Positions 26,374 to 35,524 of a stretch of 64,000 nt of DNA are shown piece after piece. The translations under genes and the position numbers were made by a program. Every line of letters begins with the position of its first letter. Positions within the stretch are counted from its first letter, which is position 1. The notes below the pieces were generated by a model that had not been told where the DNA came from, searched no databases, and saw only the letters and a program-made list of their open reading frames with translations. This DNA is from Methanosarcina horonobensis HB-1 = JCM 15518 (GTDB lineage Archaea > Halobacteriota > Methanosarcinia > Methanosarcinales > Methanosarcinaceae): the NCBI RefSeq assembly GCF_000970285.1, contig NZ_CP009516.1, positions 186,001-250,000 on the forward strand, read 5' to 3'.

Positions 26374-27777
26374 TCAGGCTTCCGAATAGTTTTGATCAAC
26401 TGAAAAAGAGGATTTTTTCACTGCTTTTAACATTTTTTCTATGATTATAATCTCAACAATAGCCATTGATATAGAACAGAGTGCATATAAGATAATTGCA
26501 GCAATCCCTGCTCCAATAATTCCAATCGCACTTAGTAACCATTTTAATGTAATTAAATATATAATAGTTGCTACTAACTGAATCCAGAAAGATATTTTAG
26601 GTTTACCTATTGATAGCATTGCAGGTTGTAACGGGAATGAAAAAATAGCTATAACCATTGCTAACATATACATTATTGTTAGTGATTGTGCTGCAACATA
26701 GCTTGATCCAAAAAAAGTTTGGATAGCCCATGACCCAAACATTATAAAACCTATCCAAATAAAGGTCGCACTTGCTCCGGCGATAAGTCCTGAACGTATT
26801 ATCAACTTTTTAAACGCTAATATTTCTTTCTTTGCCCATAATTTTGAAAGTTCTGGATATATCGATTGATACAATGAATCAGAACACATCGCCGGTATCG
26901 AGGCAAGTTGTTTTGCGACTTTATACAGACCGGCTCCTTCCGCACCTGCTATTCCTCCTATAATTAAGGTATCAACTTCTTTTCGACCCAAACCTACTGA
27001 TCCAGTCAAGTTTGTTGTCAATACGAAGTTAAAGATCCCAGGGTTGAGGGAATTAATTTCTTTTAAAGGAACCTTAAAAACACCAGTGTAACCTTGAATC
27101 TGAAGTTCTCTCCAACCTAAGCTAAATAGTAAAATTTGTCCAATAATCGTAGTAGTTATATATAAACTAATTACCGTCCATAAATCTATGTTGAGATAGA
27201 AAATTATAGCAATTCCTGTTAGTTTTACTGTTGCAGTTATTATATGTATGATTGCGAATAACCGAAATTTATTGAATAGTCTAAGTACTCCTGTAGGAGT
27301 CCCTGATAAGTTAAAAAGAATAGTTAGACTATAGAATGTTGCCATATTTACAGTATCATTATTCCATGATAACCATGAACCAATTATTGAAACAATCAAA
27401 ATTGCTGTTATTGTCCCCACAATTGCTGTTAGCACGTCGATGAGTGTACAAAACTTAACAACACCTTTAAACCTATTAATATTCTTGTTTTCTAGAGCAT
27501 CTCCTCCATATTTTATCATGGCTTGCCAAGACTGAAAGTTAACAACGCCATCAACAAGCGTTACATATGAGATAATAAGAGTAAATAATCCAAACTGACT
27601 TGGCCCAAGGACACGGGCCATAAGTACAAAAGTAGTAAGCCCTAGAATCCATGCAATCATATTTGCGCTTAAGAGAGTGCCTGCATTCTTGAATAGCCGC
27701 TGGAATAAGTCATCTTTGAACCATATTCTAATTCTCTCGAATAAGTAATTTCGAAATATATTTTCTAAATTTTTAAT
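26374..27777 (-). CDS. polysaccharide flippase, Wzx-like, apparent ATT start
   Basis: A polytopic flippase with N-terminal segment NAGTLLSANMIAWILGLTTF and FVLMARVLGPSQFGLFTLII, the first two Wzx helices. The first in-frame ATG (27660) would cut off the conserved NAGTLLSAN lead. The frame stays open upstream for 39 codons to an ATT at 27777, seven bases after a perfect GGAGG, with no ATG, GTG or TTG between. This gives 467 residues, similar to the other flippases. Either ATT is the real start or the start codon has been lost. It is convergent to module B and probably exports its product. Confidence 0.85.
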   Translation of the reverse strand: MKNLENIFRNYLFERIRIWFKDDLFQRLFKNAGTLLSANMIAWILGLTTFVLMARVLGPSQFGLFTLIISYVTLVDGVVNFQSWQAMIKYGGDALENKNINRFKGVVKFCTLIDVLTAIVGTITAILIVSIIGSWLSWNNDTVNMATFYSLTILFNLSGTPTGVLRLFNKFRLFAIIHIITATVKLTGIAIIFYLNIDLWTVISLYITTTIIGQILLFSLGWRELQIQGYTGVFKVPLKEINSLNPGIFNFVLTTNLTGSVGLGRKEVDTLIIGGIAGAEGAGLYKVAKQLASIPAMCSDSLYQSIYPELSKLWAKKEILAFKKLIIRSGLIAGASATFIWIGFIMFGSWAIQTFFGSSYVAAQSLTIMYMLAMVIAIFSFPLQPAMLSIGKPKISFWIQLVATIIYLITLKWLLSAIGIIGAGIAAIILYALCSISMAIVEIIIIEKMLKAVKKSSFSVDQNYSEA

Positions 27778-28169
27778 CTTAGAGCCTCCATAAATTTTTC
27801 ATTTAAATGTCGTACCCATTCTTAAAACAAAAGCCAATGCTACTAATGATAGTTTATGCTCTTTTTACAGGCCATCCAAGTATTTGTTTTTCAAGTGAGT
27901 ATAAATCTGACTTTTACAGGTATCTCTCTAGTGTCGGGTCAACGATTAAATGTCGAATAAAATTGGCTACAATCATTCATAATCATTCGATCCTTTAGGA
28001 TTGATGCGACACTAGTGTTGATTTTTTAGAATACCAATTATTTATGCAATTAGTTATCTTTAAATTTCAGTTTCGTGTTACTCTTATTAACTGATTTAAC
28101 ATTTTTACTAAGGACTACAAAATTTTTTGTAAAACATTGATGACCAAGAAATCGGCCTATTAACTTCTA
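27778..28169. other. intergenic region with a 9-bp inverted repeat, possible IS relic
   Basis: No gene that I can support. CTAGTGTCG at 27928-27936 and CGACACTAG at 28007-28015 form an inverted pair about 70 bases apart. A 63-codon open frame at 27807-27998 faintly resembles the N-terminal part of an IS4-type transposase (FYRYLSS), but the match is too weak to call. The first bases include the GGAGG for the leftward flippase. Confidence 0.4.
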
Positions 28170-29183
28170 TTACACGAATTTAGATATTATTGATAACGTC
28201 AAATCAAAAAAAATCACAAGTACAATAGATACAGTTAAGCTAAATGAAATTATTATCCTTTTAGTCGTCCTCTCTTTCCCGAGCGTGCTTATTTCTTTAA
28301 TCTGTGAGTTAACATTAGTATCATATTTCTTATTTTTTGTAGTTCTGATGCATAATCTTTGGATATAATAGGAAAAAATAATTACAATAGGAATTCCTAA
28401 CAGTACTAGCAGCAATCCTTCAGCTGATTGACTTAAATCTAATGAATTTAAACATAATTTTACTACTGTTAATATTTGAAGATGGAATAGATATATAGAA
28501 TAAGAAGATTCTGAGATAAAGGATATTAATTTTGATTTTTTGAAAAATGAACCTTTGTTATCATTTCCAATTGTAAGGGCACAACTTAAGGCTCCTATAA
28601 GAAATACTAGATAATATCGGAAGAAATCCATACTTATAATATTGTATTTTATTTTTAGTACAAAAAAGATAAATAAAAATAATATCGAATACATCACAAG
28701 CTCTTGATTATTTTTTGAAAAATAAACAATAATCGAATAGGATATATAGTATAAAAAAATGATCCCGATAAACCAAAGTCCTGGCATATGAAACTGAGGA
28801 AAAAATCCTTGTAATCCAGTTAAATGAATTAAAATATTTATATAACTTATATTTAGATTAAATGGCTTTACTATTTCTGAATCTAAGCTAAGATAGCCAA
28901 ATAATATTAAAGAACATAAAATCGATACACAATAAAGTGGATAAATTCTTATTACCTTTTTTTTAAGAAAAATACTTATTTCTTTCTTTGATTTAATTCG
29001 ATCATTATATTGAAGCAAATATCCAGAAATAAAAAAGAAAATAGTTAATCCTATTATAGCAAAGTAGTAATCATACGTTTCTATAAATTGTGATTTTGCA
29101 AAGTTATCTATATGAGAAAAAATAACTAATAAAATTGCTAAAGCACGTAAATAATCTAGCTCAAATAGTTTCTTTTTTTCCAT
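28170..29183 (-). CDS. membrane acyltransferase, acyltransferase-3 family
   Basis: A protein of about 337 residues with some ten hydrophobic helices. It opens with LFELDYLRALAILLVIFSHID, the hallmark of acyltransferase-3 (OafA/NodX-like) enzymes, with the catalytic His in FSHID. Such enzymes transfer acetyl or succinyl groups to glycans from the cytoplasmic CoA pool. The ATG at 29183 is preferred because GTGAG precedes it; an ATG at 29204 is also possible. It follows the epimerase and dehydrogenase on the same strand after a 217-base gap, and may decorate the sugar they make. Confidence 0.87.
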   Translation of the reverse strand: MEKKKLFELDYLRALAILLVIFSHIDNFAKSQFIETYDYYFAIIGLTIFFFISGYLLQYNDRIKSKKEISIFLKKKVIRIYPLYCVSILCSLILFGYLSLDSEIVKPFNLNISYINILIHLTGLQGFFPQFHMPGLWFIGIIFLYYISYSIIVYFSKNNQELVMYSILFLFIFFVLKIKYNIISMDFFRYYLVFLIGALSCALTIGNDNKGSFFKKSKLISFISESSYSIYLFHLQILTVVKLCLNSLDLSQSAEGLLLVLLGIPIVIIFSYYIQRLCIRTTKNKKYDTNVNSQIKEISTLGKERTTKRIIISFSLTVSIVLVIFFDLTLSIISKFV

Positions 29184-29400
29184 ACTCTCACTGATATGTA
29201 TCATTTTTCTATTCTCTTCAAACTCAAGAATTTTTCTTCAAAAAATATGATAATTATATAGCTATAAAGATGAATTTGCCTTTTATTGTGTTCTTTTTAA
29301 ATTTGGGTAGTTTTAAACTTTTTCCACAATGTAAGACTCATTCTCCCATACTTTTTGAAGAAAATAGTTATCTTTCACAAGACTATCGGATCTCAAATGT

Positions 29401-30330
29401 TTAAACTTCTTTAAACCATGACATTGTTCCAAGCAATTCCTCTTTAAATTCATTTTTTGGAGTATATCCAATTCCTTTAGCTCTTGAAATGTCTGCAAGG
29501 GAATGTTTTATATCTCCAGGTCTCGTAGAAACATATTCAGGCTTTATTTCTTTGTTAAGTATTTCGTTGATGTTGTTTACTAGTTCATTTATTGTAATTC
29601 TCCTTCCACATGCAATATTGAAAACTCCAGTCTGATCTGACTCACAGGAGAGTATATTCGCATCAACAACATTCTGAACAAATGTAAAATCTCTACTCTG
29701 TTCCCCATCCCCGTATATCACTGGACTCTCATCATTCAAAATCGCAGTAATAAATTTAGGAATTACAGCAGCATACTGGGAATTAGGATCCTGCCTTGGA
29801 CCAAAAACATTGAAATACCTTAGACTAACTGTTGGAAGCCCATAGAGGTCTTGAAAAACCCTGCAGTACATTTCTCCGGTTGCTTTTGTAATTGCATATG
29901 GAGACATTGGATTTATGGGCATATCTTCTCTTTTTGGAAGAGTTGGAGTGTCGCCGTACACTGAAGAGGATGAAGAAAATATTACTTTCTTAACTCCAGT
30001 GTCTCTTGCAGCTATTAAAACATTCAGTGTTCCTGTTACATTGGAACTATTTGAACTGAAAGGATCCTTCACACTTCTTGGAACACTGGGAATAGCTGCA
30101 AGATGAAAGACATAATCTTTATCTTTGAAAATTTCTGTTAAATTTAAATCTACTATGCTGCCTTTTATTACAGTTAGGTTCTTGTGGTCTAGCAGATGTT
30201 TTATATTTTCAATTTTGCCTGTAGATTCGTTATCTATGACTGTTACTTTGTTGTCCTCAAGTAACTTCTCAGTAAGGTGGGAGCCGATAAAACCCATCCC
30301 GCCAGTGACTACTACTTTTTTATTTTCCAA
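29401..30330 (-). CDS. NAD-dependent UDP-sugar 4-epimerase
   Basis: A 309-residue extended short-chain dehydrogenase with GGMGFIGSH near residue 10, SSSSVYGD, the catalytic YAITK pair, and RYFNVFGPRQDP. These are characteristic of the GalE/WbpP group that epimerises C4 of UDP-glucose, UDP-GlcNAc or the uronate forms. It starts with TTG only four bases after the dehydrogenase stop, so the two are an operon. The pairing suggests C6 oxidation followed by C4 epimerisation, giving a galacturonate-type sugar. The exact substrate is inferred. Confidence 0.9.
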   Translation of the reverse strand: MENKKVVVTGGMGFIGSHLTEKLLEDNKVTVIDNESTGKIENIKHLLDHKNLTVIKGSIVDLNLTEIFKDKDYVFHLAAIPSVPRSVKDPFSSNSSNVTGTLNVLIAARDTGVKKVIFSSSSSVYGDTPTLPKREDMPINPMSPYAITKATGEMYCRVFQDLYGLPTVSLRYFNVFGPRQDPNSQYAAVIPKFITAILNDESPVIYGDGEQSRDFTFVQNVVDANILSCESDQTGVFNIACGRRITINELVNNINEILNKEIKPEYVSTRPGDIKHSLADISRAKGIGYTPKNEFKEELLGTMSWFKEV

Positions 30331-30334
30331 AAGA

Positions 30335-32110
30335 TCATCTCTTGTAAACTTGTGAAACGGTTGAAATTTTTGAAGTTTGCTTTTGAAGTTTGCTTTCCCG
30401 AACTTCTTTTTTTATCCTCTGGATGTGCCCTCTTCCAAGAGCTTTGACTTCACAGCCGAGTTCGAAATATCTTCTTATTTTTTCGTCGGGTAATATCCCG
30501 AAGCAGTCAATAACTGCAATAGGTCCGCCTGCCATTTCTACAATGGCTTCCGGCTCAAGAGTAAAATATTGATCATGTGGAACTGCAAAAATCAGAGCTT
30601 CTATGCCTTTAACAGCTGCTGGGAATTCATTTTTCATTTTCAGCTCTGTTAGACCATCCTGATTTCTAAAGAAACGTTTCCAGGACTGGCCGGATGCCGG
30701 ATATGTGTCCTGGCTTTCCATCTCGTACCAGTGGTCTACATATGGGTCGTGGACACGCATCTCAGCGCCCATTTCCGTAAGTTTCCTTACAACAATTTCG
30801 CTTCCGCTGTATCTGGTATCTCCTACATCCTGCCTGTAGCTTGCTCCACAGATCAGGACCTCTGCTCCGGCAATATACCGGTCCATATTCCGTAGAGCGT
30901 CCCTTGTGAGCTCGGCTACGTGAAGAGCCCTGGTATCGTTAACGTCGATTGATGTTGGAGTGATTTTAAACACATCATCTCCATCTTCAAAACCCAGAAT
31001 GTGCTTGTATGCCCAGTAACCCAGCCCTCCGTCTTTTGGAAGACAGTAGCCGCCTATTCCCGGACCTGGGAAAATTATATTGCTGTGGGTCGGGCGCATT
31101 TTTATTGCATTTATCACTTTTATAACGTCCACACCGTTTCTTTCGGAAAAAAGGCTCCATTCATTGAGGAATGCGAGTATTGTCGCACGATATGAATTTT
31201 CAATAATTTTTGCAGTTTCGGATTCTATTGGCCTGTCCATTACCGTCAGGGGGTGGTCTCCGGTATTGATAACTTCTTTTAAGAATTTTTCAACTTTTTC
31301 TTTTGCTTCGTTATTGCAGCCAGCGCAGACCCTCCAGAAATCGCGCACACTTGCAACATAATCTTTTCCTGGCATCACTCTTTCATAGCTGTGTGCAAGC
31401 AGAGGGGTCGAATCTATTCCACGCTTGTAAAATGCTTTTTTTAGGAGTGGAAGTGCAACGAATTCTGTAGTTCCTGGAGCAACGGTTGTCTCGATCAGGA
31501 CAAGGCAATCAGGGCGGATGTTTTCTCCAATTGTTTTCATAGAGGATTCGAGTGCAGCCATATCTGCTTCGCCGGATCTGACGTTTCCAAGCTCACACTT
31601 TATGTAATCACATTGAATATCTACCACGACAACATCTGCAAGTTTCAGGCAGTCATTTGTGTAGGTAGCTACCAATGTTTTTGTTTCAAGAACACAACGC
31701 TTTATAATCTCATCTACTTCTTTATCTTCTGATTTTACAGGAGACTGTCCTCTGTTGAGCAGAGGAATCTTCCAGTAACTGCGGATGCTTGGTCTCTGAC
31801 AGCCAATTACAAATTTACTGTAGTTACCATTTTCGTTTTTTGTATCTGCTATAATCGCAGCCATTACAGCTCCAACGAATCCGACTCCCATTACAACAAC
31901 AATTTCTTTTCCTTCTATTCGGGCTTGATTTACGAGTTTTTCAATTCTTTTGAATTCCTTTTCATACTCTTCAGGAACGGGAAGTGGAAATTTTTCTCCT
32001 TCTGGACTAACCGAATAGTCTTTAATTTGAGGAGTAAAGTCTATAAGTGAGTCCCTCTCATCTTGGAGGACTTCAGTTTCAATAAAATGGCTTTTAATTT
32101 GAGTAGACAT
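30335..32110 (-). CDS. nucleotide-sugar dehydrogenase, long form (UDP-HexNAc 6-dehydrogenase-like)
   Basis: An NAD-dependent oxidase of a UDP-hexose or UDP-HexNAc C6 hydroxyl to a carboxylate. The Rossmann motif is MGVGFVGAVMAA, the middle domain has SYERVMPGKDY, and the catalytic Cys is in PGIGGYCLPKD. The C-terminal NAD/UDP-binding domain contains GASYRQDVGDTR, the usual GxxYKxxxxDxR. At 591 residues it is about 150 longer than ordinary family members: the N-terminal 70 residues precede the Rossmann fold and insertions occur in each domain. An ATG at 32110 behind GGAGAGAAAGGT is preferred to a TTG at 32170. It heads module C. Confidence 0.9.
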   Translation of the reverse strand: MSTQIKSHFIETEVLQDERDSLIDFTPQIKDYSVSPEGEKFPLPVPEEYEKEFKRIEKLVNQARIEGKEIVVVMGVGFVGAVMAAIIADTKNENGNYSKFVIGCQRPSIRSYWKIPLLNRGQSPVKSEDKEVDEIIKRCVLETKTLVATYTNDCLKLADVVVVDIQCDYIKCELGNVRSGEADMAALESSMKTIGENIRPDCLVLIETTVAPGTTEFVALPLLKKAFYKRGIDSTPLLAHSYERVMPGKDYVASVRDFWRVCAGCNNEAKEKVEKFLKEVINTGDHPLTVMDRPIESETAKIIENSYRATILAFLNEWSLFSERNGVDVIKVINAIKMRPTHSNIIFPGPGIGGYCLPKDGGLGYWAYKHILGFEDGDDVFKITPTSIDVNDTRALHVAELTRDALRNMDRYIAGAEVLICGASYRQDVGDTRYSGSEIVVRKLTEMGAEMRVHDPYVDHWYEMESQDTYPASGQSWKRFFRNQDGLTELKMKNEFPAAVKGIEALIFAVPHDQYFTLEPEAIVEMAGGPIAVIDCFGILPDEKIRRYFELGCEVKALGRGHIQRIKKEVRESKLQKQTSKISTVSQVYKR

Positions 32111-32519
32111 ACCTTTCTCTCCAAGAATTTCAGTTAAATTATTTTTTAACTCAAATCTTTTTAAACTCAAATATATTTTTGATGAAGACTTTGTGCCGAA
32201 ATAACTGCAATTTTCATACTTTTTACCGTATCTTTGTCAAGTAAACTCTTCAGAAATACTAGTTTTTCAATATGTAACTTACTAAATTATTTTAACCTAT
32301 CGTTTCCCTTTAAACGCTCAGAGCATATCGATTTTTATAAAAAAGAATATTTACCCGAACCTTCATTTTTTTAGACAGTTTGAATTATTCTCTTATTCCA
32401 TGAGAAATCTTTAAATAGTTCTTTCTAACTAAGATCGCCTCTAACGAAAGCCAAAAACAGATTCTATTTATTGAGCAAAATTGCAGTGTAAAGAAAAGTG
32501 AAATTATAAGAATATAGAA
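32111..32519. other. AT-rich intergenic region
   Basis: About 400 bases upstream of the leftward dehydrogenase. It must contain that promoter, but I cannot point to a certain TATA box. No gene is seen. Confidence 0.5.
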
Positions 32520-32691
32520 AATTCAAAATCAAAGATTTCAGGTTTGTTTTAACATTTTCAGCTCGATAAGCTTTAGCTGCAAAATATCTTTTTTCTGTCA
32601 GGCCAGGTTCTTTGAGAATATCTGTTCCGCTTTTCGAGATCTCAAGGTTCTGATAAGCTGCGTCAACAACCGTGTTTCCTGTAACAAAGAT
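32520..32691 (-). pseudogene. internal fragment of a UDP-GlcNAc 2-epimerase (wecB) gene
   Basis: Read on the minus strand, the frame gives FVTGNTVVDAAYQNLEIS, continuing to KRYFAAKAYRAENVKT. This aligns with the middle of the intact epimerase at 57660-58733 (FVTGNTVVDAAYQNLEIS, then YIVATVHRAENVDSK). Only about 55 codons remain. The conserved VHRAEN has become AYRAEN. The fragment ends exactly where a GT2 fragment begins on the other strand. Confidence 0.85.
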
Positions 32692-32863
32692 TTAACCGTG
32701 ATTCTTCCGGCTTACAATGAAGAGGTCTCCATAGGCAGTGTTGTCCTTAGGTAGCGTTGTCCTGCTCGCCAGGCGGTACGCCGACAGGGTGATCGTGGTT
32801 GATGACGGAAGTTCGGACAGGACGGTCGAAGCTGCAGTAATGGCAGAGGCTGAGGTGGTTATG
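32689..32863 (+). pseudogene. 5' fragment of a DPM-like GT2, frameshifted
   Basis: The plus strand encodes DLTVILPAYNEEVSIGSVVL, then a stop, then continues in another frame with VLLARRYADRVIVVDDGSSD. A partial duplication of the AGTGTTGTCCTT stretch causes the break. The sequence matches the N-terminal part of the GT2 at 46134-47105. It lacks the DxD domain and everything after. Confidence 0.85.
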
Positions 32864-33295
32864 TCTTCCTTATGATTTCCTTTTCCCTTGTTAGCGCATC
32901 GTCATTATGAAAGAAATAGTCGAGCGTTAGATGGCAGGGGTATTCAGGCAGATAGAACCTGAGTAATATATTTATTCAATAACAATTAGTTAAGTTTAAT
33001 AATTAGTATCTCTATTCAGTATTAGTAGTTCAATAGAATATCCGATATTTCAATTTAATAATAGGTTATTTAATTTAATCAATTTCAATAATGAGGTCAT
33101 TAATCATTATTCAAGTTCGGCAACTGGAGCATTAAGGCAAGTTATGTACTGTTTTTATGCCTATTATGCTTTGATAGTCACACATGACCTTATTTATTCT
33201 TTTATAAATTTATTTATTCACTATATAGTTTATATAGTAAAACCTCCCATTATTTTTCATTAAATCTTTATATCTATTATTCAGGGGTTATTCGA
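32864..33295. other. decayed AT-rich region
   Basis: No gene. It contains runs of ATTTAATAAT-like sequence, and near 33200-33240 a stretch loosely resembling the TATA-like element upstream of the other GT2 heads. A short broken frame at about 32907-32972 may be another gene end. Confidence 0.4.
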
Positions 33296-33469
33296 ATGAA
33301 TGAAAAATCGTACATGGGAAAGGCTACCTATGTAATAGTCAAAAAAGAGGAAAATACGCTTACTAGAGGCTCAGACGTTAGTAGTGTAAACAGTATCGTG
33401 CCAACTTATGAAGACGCGATATCTCTCGGAAGTATCTTTTTACTTAGCAAACTTTACATTGATATCCAG
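33296..33469 (+). pseudogene. 5' fragment of a second GT2 of the 46134 type
   Basis: The first 58 codons (MNEKSYMGKATYVIVKKEEN through SLGSIFLLSKLY) align with the N-terminus of the intact GT2 at 46134-47105 (MGKSARIFIKKEE through SIGSIVLLTKY). The bases just before the ATG, TTATTCGAATGAATG, also match TAATTCGAATGAATG there. The key PALNEE motif has decayed to PTYEDA, and after LYIDI the homology stops. The open frame continues to 33622 without recognisable coding content. Confidence 0.85.
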
Positions 33470-33589
33470 CTTCTTTATCCTGTTTCGTACCCATCCGCAG
33501 TAACCCTATATACCTGGCATTTTCCGCCTTTTATTCTTCTTTCTTTTTTGTTTTTTCTCTTTCAATACTTTTTTTCTTCTTACTCTCCG

Positions 33590-33641
33590 CTCAAATTGTT
33601 TTCATCAATACTGGAGGGCTAAATATTTTTTAGTGATAATT
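33590..33641 (+). repeat. leader repeat shared with 13715-13765
   Basis: Second copy of the leader centred on TACTGGAGGGCTAAA, 40 bases before the GT2 at 33681. In module B the gap is 36 bases. Conservation in front of the same GT2 subtype suggests both were copied together. Confidence 0.55.
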
Positions 33642-33680
33642 TTTTGACTACTACCCCCACAAAATTCAGAGATGTCCCCC

Positions 33681-34571
33681 ATGACCCTAACAATTGCGGC
33701 AATGCCCGCCTATAATGAATCCGAATCAATTGCAAACGTAATCCTGGGCTGCAGGAAATACGTCGACAAAATAGTTGTCGTCGATGACGGCAGCCTTGAC
33801 AACACCGCCGAGCTCGCTGAAACCCTTGGTGCCTACGTAGTCCGCCATGAAACCAATAAAGGTTACGGAGCAGCATTGAATAATTGTTTTGAAACAGCTC
33901 GCAAGCTCGATGCACACGCAATGGTCATAATCGATTCTGACGGCCAGCACGACCCTCATGAGATTCCCAAACTTCTTGAACCCTTAAAACAGGGATTTGA
34001 CCTGGTAATAGGTTCAAGGTTCGTTAACGGCAACGGTAAAAACGTCCCTCTCTACCGGAAATTCGGAATGAAAGTTCTCGATATTGCAACTATTATGGCA
34101 GGCGGTCTTCGCGTTACGGATTCTCAAAGCGGCTACCGTGCCTACGGTAAAAAAGCTATTGAAAATATAAATCTAAGCGGCTCCGATATGTCGGCAGGCT
34201 CTGAAATTCTCCTTCAGGCTAGGGATCATCATCTGAAACATACTGAGGTGGAGATCCATTGCAGGTACGATGTAGAAGATCGTTCCAGTCAACATCCATT
34301 TTTACATGGGCCTAAGGTCCTATTTCAACTTTTAAGAGATATGGAGTACAGGAGACCCTTATACTATTTTACAGCTCCTGGAATGTTTTTAGGTACAATT
34401 GGGATGTTCATGGGACTGAAATTTTTACAAACTTTTTATCTCGGTGGAAGTCTGAGTTTTGGGCCTACATTGTTGATGATGCTACTGACTATTGTCGGAA
34501 TGTTCATGGCGTTTACGGGAATTATATTGCATGCGATCTCCAAGATGATATGCCAGATCAAATATAGCTAA
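33681..34571 (+). CDS. DPM-like GT2 glycosyltransferase (dolichyl-phosphate sugar synthase type)
   Basis: A 296-residue GT-A enzyme closely similar along its whole length to 13802-14707. Motifs are AAMPAYNESES, VVVDDGSLDNT, DxD in IIDSDGQHDP, and VTDSQSGYRAYG, with two C-terminal membrane helices (FTAPGMFLGTIGMFMG and MMLLTIVGMFMAFTGI). An ATG at 33672 is possible, but the paralogue starts at MTLTIAAMPAYN. It heads module D and probably charges the lipid carrier used there. The similarity to the module B copy is much higher than among the GT4 pairs, indicating recent copying or conversion. Confidence 0.9.
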   Translation: MTLTIAAMPAYNESESIANVILGCRKYVDKIVVVDDGSLDNTAELAETLGAYVVRHETNKGYGAALNNCFETARKLDAHAMVIIDSDGQHDPHEIPKLLEPLKQGFDLVIGSRFVNGNGKNVPLYRKFGMKVLDIATIMAGGLRVTDSQSGYRAYGKKAIENINLSGSDMSAGSEILLQARDHHLKHTEVEIHCRYDVEDRSSQHPFLHGPKVLFQLLRDMEYRRPLYYFTAPGMFLGTIGMFMGLKFLQTFYLGGSLSFGPTLLMMLLTIVGMFMAFTGIILHAISKMICQIKYS

Positions 34572-34594
34572 AATAATCACTGGGGGTCATCTTT

Positions 34595-35524
34595 TTGAAT
34601 CGTGATATCTCTGTTATAGTACCAGTAAAAAATGGCGAAAGAAATATTGGTGACTGTCTTAAAGCTATTTTTAATCAAACAATTACTCCATTAGAAGTGA
34701 TTGTTGTAGATGGTCATTCGACAGATCAAACACTCGAAATCGTGAGAAAGTTTCCAGTAAATATATTTTACGAGGATTATAGAACTGTCGGTGGAGCTCG
34801 TAAAGTTGGAGTTGAAAAGGCAACAGGGTACTATGTTGCGTTTACAGATGCTGATTGCATACCTGAAACCGATTGGCTGGAAAATTTGATTAAAGAGCTT
34901 AAAGATGATATTGTAGGTGTAGGTGGAGCAACAGTTAACATTGGTAATGGGATCTGGGAAAAATCGATTGCGTTAGCACTAGATTCATTTCTTGGAAGTG
35001 CAAACTCAGTTCAAGACAGAACTCTTGATGTCTCAAAAACTGTAAAAAGCATCAGTGGTTGTAATAGTTTGTATAGAAAGAGTGATCTTTTGGAGATTGG
35101 AAACTTTAATCCTTGTCTTGCTTTCAATGAAGATACAGAGTTAAACAAAAGGTTGCTCAGTATTGGTAAGATTCTTTATACCCCAGATGCAAAAGTTTAT
35201 CATCATCAGGATCGCGGATTGAAAGACTTTTCTAAAAGAATATTTTTGTTTGGGCAAGGTCGTGCTATAAACAAACTACCAGATTTGCAGATAGTACCAC
35301 CCATCATCGCATTAATATGTTTCTTTTTAATGTTCATATCTTTAAAAGCATTCGTTTTCATGTTAATTCTTTATTTCTCACTTATATTCATTTTTGATGT
35401 TCTAATCTTTCTAAAGCATCAGAAAATACCTTACTTGTTTTCAGTCCCCATAATATTTATCTTAGAACATTTGGCTTATACACTTGGTTTTTGGAGAGGC
35501 ATTGCAAAAATAGTTGGTGTTTAA
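34595..35524 (+). CDS. GT2 family glycosyltransferase, membrane-associated
   Basis: A 309-residue GT-A enzyme: VIVPVKNGERNIGDCL, VIVVDGHSTDQT, the DxD in FTDADCIPETDW, and an acidic FNEDTELNKRLL that serves as the catalytic ED region. Two or three hydrophobic helices near residues 235-300 anchor it. It starts with TTG about eight bases after GGGGGT. It ends directly before the ATG of the radical SAM gene (TAAATG). It likely adds a sugar in the module D glycan. Confidence 0.9.
   Translation: MNRDISVIVPVKNGERNIGDCLKAIFNQTITPLEVIVVDGHSTDQTLEIVRKFPVNIFYEDYRTVGGARKVGVEKATGYYVAFTDADCIPETDWLENLIKELKDDIVGVGGATVNIGNGIWEKSIALALDSFLGSANSVQDRTLDVSKTVKSISGCNSLYRKSDLLEIGNFNPCLAFNEDTELNKRLLSIGKILYTPDAKVYHHQDRGLKDFSKRIFLFGQGRAINKLPDLQIVPPIIALICFFLMFISLKAFVFMLILYFSLIFIFDVLIFLKHQKIPYLFSVPIIFILEHLAYTLGFWRGIAKIVGV

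Noticed and set aside
27807-27998. 63-codon frame resembling a transposase N-terminus
   Set aside because: Only a few residues (FYRYLSS) are suggestive and the inverted repeat around it is 9 bp; not enough to call an IS.
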